DNA of 64,000 bases from Phycisphaeraceae bacterium (GCA_029260655.1 JAJDCU010000059.1:44860-108859); one strand, 5' to 3'. Counted from the stretch's first letter, positions 8,769-18,033 are shown. Program-made: numbers and translations. The notes: generated by a model not told the origin, from the sequence alone.

Positions 8769-10910
8769 GTGTACACTCACCCCGTGAATCAACCCAGCGA
8801 TCCAAAGCGACCGTCCGCGATGCTCGCCCTGGCTGTCAGCGCCGCGCCGCTGCTGGCGTGTGTCTGGCTGATCACGCAGAACGGCCGGGCGGCTACTCGG
8901 CCCGAGGCGTTTACCTCGGTGCTGGCCATCGCCGCGGGGTCGCTGCCGGTGCTCGGAGCGCTATGGCTTAGCGCGGCGGGGTACGGCTTTGCGCTCCGCG
9001 CCCTCCTGCTTCGTGGCGTCCGGCCAGGCGTCATCGCACAGACAGGCGTGGGGATGACGGTGTTGCTTTTGTTGAACTGGCTACTCGCCATGGCCGGTTG
9101 GCTCAACCCGATCACCGTCTGGGTGTTATGCGGCATCGGCATCGTAAGCCTGCTGATTCACCTCGTACGCGGGATGCTGCACTCGCTGTGCAGCCTGCCC
9201 GATCGGTGCTGTGTGCGTACCCCGTTCAGCACCTTGCTGCTCGTGCCGGGGCTGGCGCTGCTGGTGGTTGCGGCGTGCTGCCCGCCGGGGACGCTGTGGT
9301 CGGTCGAGGCGTTTGGGTACGACGTCACCAGCTACCACCTGCAACTGCCGCGCGAATGGATCGACGCCGGGCGGATGGCCGGGCTCGAGCACAACGTCTA
9401 CAGCTACCTGCCGAGCCTGATCGAGGCCGGGTACATGACGATCGGCCTGATGCGCGGGTCGGTGCTCGACGGGGTCTACACCTGCCAACTGTTCCACGTC
9501 ACGCTGGCGCTGCTGGCGGCGGCGGCTATCGGCAAGACGGTCGCTGCGCGGGCAACACCTCCTGCGGGCATCGGCGCGGCGGCGGTGTTCCTGGCGGTCC
9601 CCTGGGTGACGGTGACCGGCTCGCTTGCCTACAACGAGATGGGTGTGCTGGCGTTCGGTGCGGTGGCGATGATGATCGCGTTCGATGAAGTCGGCTCGAC
9701 GCACAAGGGTGCGGCGGCCGTGGGCATGCTCGTCGGCGCAGCGACATTGGCCAAACTCACCGCCGGGGTCATGATCGCGCTGCCGGTCGGGCTTATGCTG
9801 CTATGCCGATTAAATCGACGGGCCGACACACAGATCAAGGGCGGCCGAATGCTCGGCGTGCAACTCGCCGCCGTCGCAGCGCTGGCGGGGACACTGACGC
9901 TGGCGCCCTACCTAGTCCGAAACAGCACGTGGGCCGGTAATCCCGTCTTTCCCTTCGCCACAGAGCGGTTGGGGACGGGCCATTGGGATGGCGAGCTGGT
10001 CGAGCGATGGGACACCGCCCACGGCCTGTCGCCCAAGCAGGAGGGCAGGCTCGACGCGCTGGGCAGGCAGTGGCTATTGAATACCGGCTACGGCGCGATC
10101 GGCGGGCAACCTACACCGCGCGAAACCGCCAACATGGCGCGCTTCTCGCTGGAAGGCGGCGTCCCACCTTTGTGGATCGTGGTTGCGATCGCGACGGTGC
10201 TGTTGCTGAATCACCCAGGCACGCGCCGGGCCGGCGGAGCGCTTTCGCTGATGATCGCCGTGCAGGTGGTGTTCTGGCTATTGGCCACACACATGCAAAG
10301 CCGGTTCCTGATCCCAACCATCCTGCCCGCCTGCCTGATCGCGGGATTGGGATACGACCGGCTGCGCGCCTTGACACAAACCAAAGCCCCCACCGTCGCG
10401 CCGCTGGTCGGCTGCGCTCTAGTCGCCACCTTGGCGCTGACCAGCTACACGACCCTGCTCACACAGACCCACCGATCCTCTTACGACTCAGGCACAGGCA
10501 ACCTCTTATTCGACCCCATATCGTCGGCGATCAACACACCCCCGCCCTACGAGAACCACCCGATCAACCGTTTACCAAAAGACAGCAAGACACTGCTGGT
10601 CGCGGACAACTCCGGGCTGCTGTATCTGAGCCGGCCGATTGTTTATGCCACAGCGTTCGACGCTGACCCCTTGGGTGAGATGATCCGCAACAGCAAAGAC
10701 GACCCGGCGGCAGTCAACGACTCCCTCCGTGAGGCGGGGATCACACACGTCTGGGTCCACTGGTCCGAACTGGACCGCCTGCACAATACCTACGGCCACG
10801 ACCGCGACGTCACTGAAACCACGCTCTCCCGCCTGATCGCCACCGGCTGGGAACCCGTTGAAAACGCCGGCCGATCCGCCACGCTGTACGCCTTGCCGGC
10901 GCAGCAATAG
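8769..10910 (+). CDS. Polytopic membrane protein, GT-C (ArnT/PMT-like) glycosyltransferase candidate
   Basis: About 12 hydrophobic segments alternate with short loops, followed by a soluble C-terminal domain of about 120 residues. A segment with EAFGYDVTSYHLQLPREW after the fourth or fifth helix resembles the first periplasmic loop of GT39/GT-C enzymes, where acidic residues bind the lipid-linked donor; here the spacing is D-x-x-x-Y-H. A later stretch (TLAPYLVRNSTWAGNPVFPF) is also typical of these large membrane glycosyltransferases. Donor and acceptor are unknown. It starts close behind hemA but is probably functionally unrelated. The start may be GTG 8769 or GTG 8784; neither has a clear ribosome binding site. 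Confidence 0.75.
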   Translation: MYTHPVNQPSDPKRPSAMLALAVSAAPLLACVWLITQNGRAATRPEAFTSVLAIAAGSLPVLGALWLSAAGYGFALRALLLRGVRPGVIAQTGVGMTVLLLLNWLLAMAGWLNPITVWVLCGIGIVSLLIHLVRGMLHSLCSLPDRCCVRTPFSTLLLVPGLALLVVAACCPPGTLWSVEAFGYDVTSYHLQLPREWIDAGRMAGLEHNVYSYLPSLIEAGYMTIGLMRGSVLDGVYTCQLFHVTLALLAAAAIGKTVAARATPPAGIGAAAVFLAVPWVTVTGSLAYNEMGVLAFGAVAMMIAFDEVGSTHKGAAAVGMLVGAATLAKLTAGVMIALPVGLMLLCRLNRRADTQIKGGRMLGVQLAAVAALAGTLTLAPYLVRNSTWAGNPVFPFATERLGTGHWDGELVERWDTAHGLSPKQEGRLDALGRQWLLNTGYGAIGGQPTPRETANMARFSLEGGVPPLWIVVAIATVLLLNHPGTRRAGGALSLMIAVQVVFWLLATHMQSRFLIPTILPACLIAGLGYDRLRALTQTKAPTVAPLVGCALVATLALTSYTTLLTQTHRSSYDSGTGNLLFDPISSAINTPPPYENHPINRLPKDSKTLLVADNSGLLYLSRPIVYATAFDADPLGEMIRNSKDDPAAVNDSLREAGITHVWVHWSELDRLHNTYGHDRDVTETTLSRLIATGWEPVENAGRSATLYALPAQQ

Positions 10911-10956
10911 GGTTCAGGAGTTGCAGAAAATCGGGCACGGCCGTGAGTGTGAAGGG

Positions 10957-13035
10957 TCAGCGCCGCGAGGATGACTGTGCTGCATCGGCGGTGGATGTGG
11001 GGACGTCGGGCAGATCCGTGCCCCGCATGATCCGCCACCACGCCAGGGCCTGCACCGCCGCGTGGCGACGCAGCAGGTCATCGCGATTCGGCAGCGGCGA
11101 CGGCAGCGCCCGCCCGGGGATCGGCTTGATCACCTGTTGGCGATCGGTGTCCATGATGAAGTTCGGCCCGATCACATAGGCACGGCTAAACCCCAGCGGA
11201 TCCTGCCTCGGCGCGAGCATGTCCCGCCCGATCGCGTGGTATTCAAAGCCCCGCGGCGCAGCAAGTTCAATCAGCGTCGGGCAGATGTCCAGGTGCGAAC
11301 CGACGATTGCCTCGGGGCGCTGTACGCCGTCAAGCACGCGCGGCCCGTACAGCATCATCGGCACCGAGGAGCGCTCGTACAGCGTCGGGCGCGCCGCGAT
11401 GAAACGCCGCGACCAGTGATCGCCCGTGGCCGCGATGATCGGATCCGTGAACTTGCCGGTCACCTGCCTGGCGAACCGGCCGATACACTGATCGGAGTAC
11501 CACAGATGGCCCAATTCGGGCAGGCTGATATTCGTGCCGGCGAACTTCTTGCTCAGCGATGCCGGCATCTCGCGCAACGGGAACCCTTTCCCGTAGACAT
11601 CGATGTCGTACGGTGGATGAAACGTCGTTGTCAGGATGACGTTGAAGCTGGGGCGGTCATCGTCGAGCGTTTTGACGGCGTAGTCGAGGACGTCCTCATC
11701 GTCGACGCCCCATTCATTGGTTTGGACCCAGGACCCCATGTCGGCGCCGCTGTAGACGTGATCGAAGCCCTGGTCGGTGCAGAAGTCACCGATGCGTTGC
11801 CACGAGGGGTAGCCGGAGTAGAACACGTTGGTTTCGTAGCCGAGGCGTTTGAAGATCGAGGCGATCGAGGAGGCGTAAGGCTTGCGGGCCGAGGCCTGGT
11901 AGTTGGTCATCACGCCGGGATCGGCCAGCCCGGTGATGATCGGCGCGAAGCTGACCATCGTGCCGGTGGAAGCCGGCAGAAACGCCCGCACGAGGACGCC
12001 ATCGCGGCCAAGCTGCTTGATGTTTTCGCTCAAACCCAGTGACCCGTACTGCTCAAGGGTCGGCCAGGCGTCGTAACTTTCCATCACCAGCAGAAAGATG
12101 TGTCGCGGCGGCGTGCCCTTGGGGCCGGCGGCGATGTGACGCAGGGCGTCGTCTATTGTGTGAATCGTTCGGTCGTCACCGGCGATGAGCCGGGCGGCGG
12201 CGCGGATGTCGCCGTCGGGCAGATACACGTCTAGCCCCGAAGCCGACGACAGGTGCAGGTAGTTCTTGATCGCGTAGCGCAGCGCAGTGTAAGGATTGAC
12301 CACGGTTCGGTTGAGGAAGGTGTCGCGTGTGACGGCGGCGTCCTTCTCCTGCATGGGGCGATTAGTGACCGACCCGCGCACAGCGCAGACGTAGCAGGCG
12401 ACAAGCAGCACGAGTGTGAAAATACGTGCGGCCTGCGCCTGGGTGATGCGTTCGAGCAGCCCGGGCTCGGTGACGCGCCGCATGACCCATCGGCCGGCGC
12501 CGTAGACGAGCGTCACCGCTATGACGCTCAGCCCGAGCACGCCCCACAGGATCGGGTACTGCTTCCATGCCGTCTGGACCACGGCGCCGAAATCGTCGAA
12601 GACCACCCCGAGGATCCAGTGGTTGAACTGGTCGTGGTACTCGCCGAAGTACGCGATGTCGATCACACCAATGATCAATGTGGCGATTAGAAACAGCGAG
12701 AGCGTCGCCCAGCGCACACGCCGAGCCGTGCGGGTGGCGTCGACGAACAGACATGCCAGGCTCAACACCAGCGTCGGCGCGATTGCCAGGGCGGTGATAC
12801 GCAGGTCGAAACGTACCCCGTTGAGCATGGCCAGCAGCAGGTCCCCGCCGCCGCTGTCCGGCGACATCTGGTCGTAAAAGACGCCGATGAGGATTGCGCG
12901 GAACACCGTCAGGGCCGCCAGGCACATCGCCGCCAGTTTGAGATCCTGGGCGATCTGCTCGACGAAGCGCGGCCAGTGATCGACCTTGCCGAGCACCGGC
13001 TCGGCGTCATTGTGTAAGATACCCGCCTCTGACAT
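10957..13035 (-). CDS. LTA-synthase-like membrane sulfatase/phosphoglycerol transferase
   Basis: About five N-terminal membrane helices are followed by a periplasmic alkaline-phosphatase-superfamily domain. Family landmarks are present: LLVMESYDAW with the metal-binding Glu, a Thr in STGTMVSFAPIITGL at the nucleophile position, and ATGDHWSRR with the Asp-His metal pair. Members transfer phosphoglycerol (LtaS, OpgB) or phosphoethanolamine, or hydrolyse sulfate esters. The substrate cannot be read from sequence. I chose the ATG at 13035 because the 36 upstream in-frame residues cross a likely promoter region and show no signal or membrane segment. The gene is convergent with the preceding plus-strand membrane protein gene. 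Confidence 0.88.
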   Translation of the reverse strand: MSEAGILHNDAEPVLGKVDHWPRFVEQIAQDLKLAAMCLAALTVFRAILIGVFYDQMSPDSGGGDLLLAMLNGVRFDLRITALAIAPTLVLSLACLFVDATRTARRVRWATLSLFLIATLIIGVIDIAYFGEYHDQFNHWILGVVFDDFGAVVQTAWKQYPILWGVLGLSVIAVTLVYGAGRWVMRRVTEPGLLERITQAQAARIFTLVLLVACYVCAVRGSVTNRPMQEKDAAVTRDTFLNRTVVNPYTALRYAIKNYLHLSSASGLDVYLPDGDIRAAARLIAGDDRTIHTIDDALRHIAAGPKGTPPRHIFLLVMESYDAWPTLEQYGSLGLSENIKQLGRDGVLVRAFLPASTGTMVSFAPIITGLADPGVMTNYQASARKPYASSIASIFKRLGYETNVFYSGYPSWQRIGDFCTDQGFDHVYSGADMGSWVQTNEWGVDDEDVLDYAVKTLDDDRPSFNVILTTTFHPPYDIDVYGKGFPLREMPASLSKKFAGTNISLPELGHLWYSDQCIGRFARQVTGKFTDPIIAATGDHWSRRFIAARPTLYERSSVPMMLYGPRVLDGVQRPEAIVGSHLDICPTLIELAAPRGFEYHAIGRDMLAPRQDPLGFSRAYVIGPNFIMDTDRQQVIKPIPGRALPSPLPNRDDLLRRHAAVQALAWWRIMRGTDLPDVPTSTADAAQSSSRR

Positions 13036-13096
13036 CAAGGCAGTGTAACCGGCGTCGAGGGTCACATGAAAAAAACCGGGCCTATAAAAATAATTC

Positions 13097-13125
13097 TTGA
13101 CTCTTACCGCCTTGGCGTCGATAAT
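13097..13125 (+). promoter_or_regulatory. Sigma-70-like promoter
   Basis: TTGACT (13097-13102) and GATAAT (13120-13125) are separated by exactly 17 bases. Five of six bases match the consensus in each box, which is strong for this GC-rich genome. No plus-strand protein gene starts within 900 bp, but the structured unit at 13132-13267 begins just downstream. Confidence 0.6.
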
Positions 13126-13131
13126 ATAGAC

Positions 13132-13267
13132 GGATAGACACAAGAAAGGAGGCCCCCAGCCGCGTGATCACACATCTCGAAAATTAAAACGCCGAGTGAG
13201 GCGCAATATCTGATTCAGATACCCCGTTATTTTCTTTTTTTATCATCAATTCTCACTCGGCTTTTTT
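13132..13267 (+). ncRNA. Candidate structured small RNA of about 136 nt
   Basis: A transcript from the upstream promoter would begin near 13132. It would carry an extended Shine-Dalgarno sequence (AAAGGAGG, 13145-13152) and then GTGATCA (13164-13170). Together these match the complement of the 16S rRNA 3' end, interrupted by 11 bases. A 10-bp stem (13191-13200 with 13252-13261) follows, enclosing an inner hairpin (ATCTGA-T-TCAGAT, 13208-13220). The outer stem is followed at once by six T. A short alternative hairpin, CGCC/GGCG at 13190-13203, competes with it. A seven-codon frame (GTG at 13164 to TAA at 13187) could be a leader peptide. On the minus strand the stem could serve as the aroK terminator. 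No Rfam family is recognised. Confidence 0.45.
13191..13267 (+). terminator. Rho-independent-type terminator with long loop
   Basis: GCCGAGTGAG (13191-13200) pairs perfectly with CTCACTCGGC (13252-13261), followed by TTTTTT. The loop is 51 nt and contains its own small hairpin. In the opposite direction the stem is followed by GTTTTAATTTT, so it may terminate aroK transcripts too. Confidence 0.6.
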
Positions 13268-13370
13268 ATGCGCGGATGGAGCCGGATGAAGATCGTAAAG
13301 ATGAATGAGTCATCCAAAGTTGATGCAAATGAGAAGACTTTAGCGAGTCTCACACGACTTAATCTGTGAC

Positions 13371-13389
13371 ATCTGCGAAATCTTCGGAT
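13371..13389 (+). repeat. Degenerate copy of an intergenic repeat
   Basis: ATCTGCGAAATCTTCGGAT matches the inverted-repeat arm at 44739-44757 at 17 of 19 positions. Both are preceded by a CTCACACG sequence. This suggests an old dispersed intergenic repeat. Confidence 0.4.
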
Positions 13390-13436
13390 ACTTCCGGCTT
13401 CGCCGTTTTCGCGCCTTCGTGGTGACTCAGCCGCCG

Positions 13437-13961
13437 TTACAGAAACTTCGCCACGATAAACCGTGCCGCCTCGTCGGGGTTGGTGTGGGTGACGTTGAAG
13501 ACGTGATCGGCTACCTCGCGGTAGACCGGGTCGCGTTCGGCCAGAACCTGCTTGATCTCATCCAGGCCCCCGCCTGCGTCGGTAAGGTTGGGGCGCGAGG
13601 CGGCGGTGGCGGCGTCGGCGTGGATGCGGCGCTCCAGTTCTTCGGGGTCGCACGCCAAGTAGATTCGGATGGCTTCGGGTGCGTCCTTGACGGCCTTTCG
13701 GGTGTCGGGGTGCATCAGGGCGCCGCCGCCCAGGGCGATGACGTGGTTTTCTCGCTTGACTAGCTCCACGGTGGCCATGGCCTCGGCCTCACGGAAAGCC
13801 GGCTCGCCGTCGATTTCCCAGATGTCGGCGATGGAACGGTCGTCAAACACCTTGCGGACTGCCTGGTCGCCGTCGACGAAGTCTTTCCAGAGCTGGGCGG
13901 CGAGTTTCCGGCCGAGGGTGGTCTTGCCGCAGCCACGGTAGCCAAAGAGGATCAGATTCAT
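13437..13961 (-). CDS. aroK: Shikimate kinase
   Basis: This enzyme phosphorylates shikimate with ATP in chorismate synthesis. The P-loop is GYRGCGKT (residues 7-14). The shikimate-binding motifs are recognisable: D near DGDQAV, the R in GEPAFREAEA, and GGGALMHPDTR. The lid region contains Arg (ATAASRPNLTD). Length is about 174 residues, normal for AroK. I chose the ATG at 13961 because the P-loop must lie close to the N terminus; the open frame extends 37 residues upstream through a His/Pro-rich stretch that is non-coding. It is divergent from the DciA-like gene with about 86 bp between the starts. Confidence 0.94.
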   Translation of the reverse strand: MNLILFGYRGCGKTTLGRKLAAQLWKDFVDGDQAVRKVFDDRSIADIWEIDGEPAFREAEAMATVELVKRENHVIALGGGALMHPDTRKAVKDAPEAIRIYLACDPEELERRIHADAATAASRPNLTDAGGGLDEIKQVLAERDPVYREVADHVFNVTHTNPDEAARFIVAKFL

Positions 13962-14047
13962 GGCGGGATTGTAGCGGGGAGCTCGGGGCTTGGGGATTTG
14001 GGGTTGGGGGAGGAAGTGTTGCTGCGGGTGGGTATGATGTGTGTGCG

Positions 14048-14419
14048 ATGGCGAAGGACCCCTATCAATCACACCTGAATGGTCTGCGTGAGCGGCGCAA
14101 CCGGAAGGATCCGGATTTATCGCTTGGGTTTATGCGCCGCCAGTTCCAGCAGGAGGTGCAAAAGCCGTACGAGCAGTTGGGCGAACTGTCGACGATATGG
14201 GTCGAGCTTGTGCCGACCGAGTTGGCGGAGCACACACGGCTGGAGGGTTTAAGCCGGGGGGTGCTTCGGGTGTCTGTCGACTCCAGCGGTCGGCTGTACG
14301 AGCTGGACCGCCTGCTGCGCGGGGGGGTGTTTGACGAGCTTGTCAGCCGGCACCGGGGCAAGGCGCTAAGGCGGGTGGAATTGAAAATGAAGCCGATCGA
14401 TTCTGGTAGCAGAAGCTAA
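14048..14419 (+). CDS. DUF721/DciA-like protein
   Basis: This 123-residue protein resembles the DUF721 family. The family includes DciA, which helps load the replicative helicase in bacteria that lack DnaC. The central part (LWxxLVPxxLAxHTR-like: WVELVPTELAEHTRLEGLSRG, then VLRVSVDSSGRLYEL) follows the family pattern of a hydrophobic W, a turn with AEHT, and an amphipathic strand pair. The C-terminal half ends with VELKMKP, also typical. The ATG at 14048 is preferred over an in-frame GTG at 14039. It is divergent from aroK. Confidence 0.75.
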   Translation: MAKDPYQSHLNGLRERRNRKDPDLSLGFMRRQFQQEVQKPYEQLGELSTIWVELVPTELAEHTRLEGLSRGVLRVSVDSSGRLYELDRLLRGGVFDELVSRHRGKALRRVELKMKPIDSGSRS

Positions 14420-14435
14420 TAGCTAACCGCTTGCC

Positions 14436-16241
14436 TTAGAACGGCCAAAACCAGGGCGCGAGCGCCACGGTGACCGCCATAACGATCAGGTTCAGCGGCA
14501 AACCGACGCGGACGTAGTCGGTGAACTTGTACCCGCCGGCGGAATAGACCATGAGGTTGGTCTGGTAGGCGGTGGGCGTGGCGAAGCTGGCGGCGCTGGT
14601 GGTCATGAGCATCATGGCGAAGGGCATGAAGCTCAACCCCTGAGTCATCGCCGCGGCCTTGGCGACCGGGAACAGCAGGCCGACGGTCCCGATCGGCCCG
14701 ATCAGCGAGGTCAGCGCCATCCCGATCAGGTACAGCGCCAGGAGCACCGCGCGGGGGCCAAAGCCCTGGAACACCTGCACGATCGATTCGGCGACGGACT
14801 GGGCGGCGTGGGTGGATTCCAAGGTCGCCCCCACGCCCAGCGCAGCGCCCATGGTCAACAGCACCCGCCAGTTGATGCTCTGGCGCGCTTCACCTGACGA
14901 ACAGCAGCCGGTGACGACCATCAGCCCGCCTGCCAGCAGCGCGGCGTTGACCAGCCGCATCGGCGTGAGCATCACCGCAGCGACCATCGCAATCAGCAGC
15001 AGCAGCGCCACCCAGGCACGGTCGTGGCGGATCGGCTTGGACCCCTCGATGGTCGAGACAAGGAAGAAGTCACGGCTGTTGCGCTGGGCCTCAACGAAGC
15101 GCGGGTGGGTCTCAAGCAGCAGGGTGTCGCCGGCCTTGAGGACGATGTCGCCGATCTTCTGCTGGCCCAGGTGCTCGCCGCCACGGTGGACCGCGATCAC
15201 CGCGGCGCTGTAGACCGTGCGGAACCTGCCCTCACGGATGGTCTTGCCGACGATCGGGCAGTTATCGCTGACGACGGCCTCGACCAGCCGGCGGTCCGGG
15301 CGGGGGTCGCCGAGCTTGAACACCTGTTTGGTCGCAGGCGCCAGACCGCGTGTCCGCTGAAGGTCGACCACCGAATCGACGATGCCCGCGAAGATCAGCC
15401 GGTCGCCTTCGTGAAGCACCTGCTGAGGCCCGACGGCGGCGATCCGCTCGCCCTGCCGCTCGACCTCGATGAGGTACGCCCCGGGCAGCGAACGCAGGCC
15501 CGCTTCCTCGATGGTCTTGCCGTGGATCGGGCTCTTAGGCTCGACGATCATCTCGACGGTGTATTGCCGGGCGTCGCTGTCGGCCTCGACCGGGGTCCTG
15601 CGGTCCGGCAGCAGCCGCGGCGCAACGGTCAATAGATAGATCAGCCCCAGCACGAGGCTGGGGACCCCGATCGCTGAGATCGTGAACATCCCGATGTGGA
15701 TATCCGTCAGTTGGCCGGCCTTCTGGGCCTGGATGACCTGACCGTCGACGAAGACGTTAGTCGCTGTGCCGATCAGTGTGCAGGACCCGCCGAGGATCGC
15801 GGCGTAGCTCAAGGGGATAAACAGCTTGGACGGCGCCAGCCCGATCTTCTTGCACCAGTCGTTCACGACGGGCATGAACATCGCGACGATCGGGGTGTTG
15901 TTCAGGAAGGCGCTGAGCCCGGCGACCGGGAGGGTCAGCCTCATCAGCGCACCGGTGACCGACCCGGGCCTGCCCAGCAGCGGCTGGGTCACCATCCCCA
16001 TCGCGCCGGTCTGGCTCAGGCCCTCGGCGACGACGAAAAGCACCGCGATCGTGATCACCGCCTCGTTGCCAAAACCCGCCACCGCCTGGGCCGGTGAGGG
16101 AAACATCGGCGAGAACAGCCCCATCGTCATCAGCAGCGCCAGCCCCGCCAGCAACACCGTGTCCGGGCCCGCCAGGCCGCGCACCAGCGTCACGGCGATC
16201 AGCAGCACCGTACCCAGCGTGAACCATGCTTCCCACGTCAT
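14436..16241 (-). CDS. SLC13/DASS-family transporter with two RCK_C (TrkA-C) domains
   Basis: This 601-residue membrane transporter has two blocks of about five to six helices flanking two cytoplasmic TrkA-C domains (about residues 220-300 and 310-390). The helical blocks carry the family SNT-type motifs AFLNNTPIVAMFMP and SFATPTAYQTNLMV, the two substrate- and Na+-binding hairpins of the divalent anion/Na+ symporters. The TrkA-C segments (GKTIEEAGLR, LIFAGIVDSV) probably bind a nucleotide or ion and regulate transport. The substrate is likely sulfate, a dicarboxylate or a related anion; sequence alone does not decide. No dedicated operon partner is seen. Confidence 0.88.
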   Translation of the reverse strand: MTWEAWFTLGTVLLIAVTLVRGLAGPDTVLLAGLALLMTMGLFSPMFPSPAQAVAGFGNEAVITIAVLFVVAEGLSQTGAMGMVTQPLLGRPGSVTGALMRLTLPVAGLSAFLNNTPIVAMFMPVVNDWCKKIGLAPSKLFIPLSYAAILGGSCTLIGTATNVFVDGQVIQAQKAGQLTDIHIGMFTISAIGVPSLVLGLIYLLTVAPRLLPDRRTPVEADSDARQYTVEMIVEPKSPIHGKTIEEAGLRSLPGAYLIEVERQGERIAAVGPQQVLHEGDRLIFAGIVDSVVDLQRTRGLAPATKQVFKLGDPRPDRRLVEAVVSDNCPIVGKTIREGRFRTVYSAAVIAVHRGGEHLGQQKIGDIVLKAGDTLLLETHPRFVEAQRNSRDFFLVSTIEGSKPIRHDRAWVALLLLIAMVAAVMLTPMRLVNAALLAGGLMVVTGCCSSGEARQSINWRVLLTMGAALGVGATLESTHAAQSVAESIVQVFQGFGPRAVLLALYLIGMALTSLIGPIGTVGLLFPVAKAAAMTQGLSFMPFAMMLMTTSAASFATPTAYQTNLMVYSAGGYKFTDYVRVGLPLNLIVMAVTVALAPWFWPF

Positions 16242-16525
16242 ATCGCCAGCCCTATCAACCCGGGTATCAGCCTAAAGACCTGTGGACGAAGACCGCAGTC
16301 TAGCGAACGCGGATGCCCCGGCCAAGCCTTGATGCCGACCGGGCCGCGCCCGTCAACCCGCCGGCCAAGTGTCGCCGGTCCGATAGGCGTCGCCGACCCC
16401 CCCGGCACCGTCCGCCTGAGCGTTATATCCCGCACCAAACGCGCAGCATGATTAAGTAGCGCCACCTTCACACCGATAGGCGTGAGGACAGCCCATCTTC
16501 GGTCTGTCTGATAAGGATGTTGTAG

Positions 16526-17191
16526 ATGCGAGGCGGAACACCAATCCACACCGACGCCCATGCCGCTGCCGCGGGTGTACCTGCGGTGTCGCTGCGTTCG
16601 CCCGGCCGAGGATTCGAGGCCTGCAAACGGGTGTTCGATGTCTTTGCCGCGTGTGTGGGGTTGGTGGGTCTGCTGCCTGTGATGATCTTCTGCGCGGCGT
16701 GGATCAAGATGGTAGACGGCGGCCCGGTGCTGTACCGCCAGTGGCGGGTCGGTCGAGAGGGATGGCTTTTCAATATCTACAAGTTCCGGACGATGAGCCT
16801 GGACGCCGAATGTGACGGCGTGAGGTTCGCGTCGTCCGCCGACCCGCGCGTGCTTACGGGCTGCAAATGGATCCGTAAGTGCCACGCCGACGAGCTGCCG
16901 CAGTTGGTCAACATCCTGCTGGGTCAGATGAGCCTGGTGGGCCCCAGGCCCGAGAGGCCGGAGGTCTTCGAACAGTTGCGCGGCGACCTGCCGGGGATCG
17001 AGCGCCGGCTGGCGGCTTCACCCGGGCTGACCGGGTTGGCACAGGTCCGCAACGGCTACAGCAACGACCTGCCGGGGATGAGACGCAAACTGGCGTACGA
17101 CCTGCGTTACCTGCGCAGCCGGAGCCTGACCCGAGATATGACACTGATCCTTGAGACGATCCCGAGGGTCTGGGACCCCACGGCGTGTTAA
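16526..17191 (+). CDS. Polyprenyl-phosphate sugar-1-phosphate transferase (EPS priming enzyme)
   Basis: This is the first enzyme of exopolysaccharide assembly, which puts a sugar phosphate onto the lipid carrier. At about 221 residues it is the minimal catalytic form (PglC/WbaP C-terminal type) with one membrane hairpin (about 37-60: FDVFAACVGLVGLLPVMIFC). Signature motifs are present: KRVFD at the membrane entry, YKFRTM, HADELPQLVNILLGQMSLVG and GPRPERPE, and then LAASPGLTGLAQV. Ser in the usual S-x-DELPQ position is replaced by His (KCHADELPQ). AAGGATG precedes the start. It opens an operon-like run through 24622. Confidence 0.93.
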   Translation: MRGGTPIHTDAHAAAAGVPAVSLRSPGRGFEACKRVFDVFAACVGLVGLLPVMIFCAAWIKMVDGGPVLYRQWRVGREGWLFNIYKFRTMSLDAECDGVRFASSADPRVLTGCKWIRKCHADELPQLVNILLGQMSLVGPRPERPEVFEQLRGDLPGIERRLAASPGLTGLAQVRNGYSNDLPGMRRKLAYDLRYLRSRSLTRDMTLILETIPRVWDPTAC

Positions 17192-17223
17192 CGCCAGGGC
17201 CCGATGACGCGAGGAGGTTGCCG

Positions 17224-17994
17224 ATGCATCGACGCATGGCTAAAAATCATGGCTTGATCCTGACACCGCTGGTCGCGGTCTGTCTGCTGCTGCTGACCGG
17301 CTGCGGCAAGACCTACACCGATTACAGCGCGTTCATCGCCGAGCCGCGACCGGTCGTCACCGCAACCGACTACCGTATGGCCCCCCCCGATACCCTCCAG
17401 ATCTACTCCAAGCGGGTCCGCGAGATCCACGGGCACAGGGAAACGATCAGCCCCGACGGCAAGATCACACTGCCGCTGCTGGGCCGGATCTTCGTCGCCG
17501 GCAGGACCACCGAAGAAGTCACGGCAGAACTCGAATTGTTGGCACAGGAATATTACGAAGACGCCGACGTCAGCGTCCGCGTCATCGGCTACGCCAGTAA
17601 GAAGATCTTTGTCTTCGGCGAGGTCGGGCGCCCCGGGCCCTACGCCTACGACGGGGCGAACACGATCCTGGAAACCCTCTCACGGGCACAGCCGTCGCGC
17701 CTGGCGGACCCGTCCAAGATCGTCCTGCTTCGGCCCAGCGCCGATGGCGAGCTGGTCCGGCGGATGACCGTGGACCTGGACAAGATGGTCAAGGAAGGCG
17801 ACACCCTGCTTAACGCCGTCATGGAAGAAGGCGACATCATCTACGTCCCGCCGACCACGTTGGCGGCGGTGGCCCTGGGTTTCCAGCAACTGCTACTGCC
17901 GTTCCAACCGATCGCCAGCACGATCGCCGGGCCGGCCGACATCCAGACCGAGTCGCAGGGCTACTCCAGCTACGGGGTAAACGAGCGGGACTAA
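17224..17994 (+). CDS. Polysaccharide export lipoprotein (Wza-like)
   Basis: This outer-membrane polysaccharide export protein has a signal peptide with lipobox (LLLLTGCG, Cys at about residue 22). A poly_export domain follows (APPDTLQIYSKRV, ETISPDGKITLPLLGRIFVAG) and then an SLBB-type segment (VFGEVGRPGPYAYDGANTILE). At 256 residues it corresponds to the short XrtA/PEP-CTERM-locus form rather than full Wza. GAGGAGG at 17211 decides the start at 17224. It lies 33 bp after the priming transferase gene and just before the chain-length gene. Confidence 0.92.
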   Translation: MHRRMAKNHGLILTPLVAVCLLLLTGCGKTYTDYSAFIAEPRPVVTATDYRMAPPDTLQIYSKRVREIHGHRETISPDGKITLPLLGRIFVAGRTTEEVTAELELLAQEYYEDADVSVRVIGYASKKIFVFGEVGRPGPYAYDGANTILETLSRAQPSRLADPSKIVLLRPSADGELVRRMTVDLDKMVKEGDTLLNAVMEEGDIIYVPPTTLAAVALGFQQLLLPFQPIASTIAGPADIQTESQGYSSYGVNERD

Positions 17995-18033
17995 CCGGGC
18001 ATCGTAGCACCGAAACGACTTGAGCTAAGTAAC

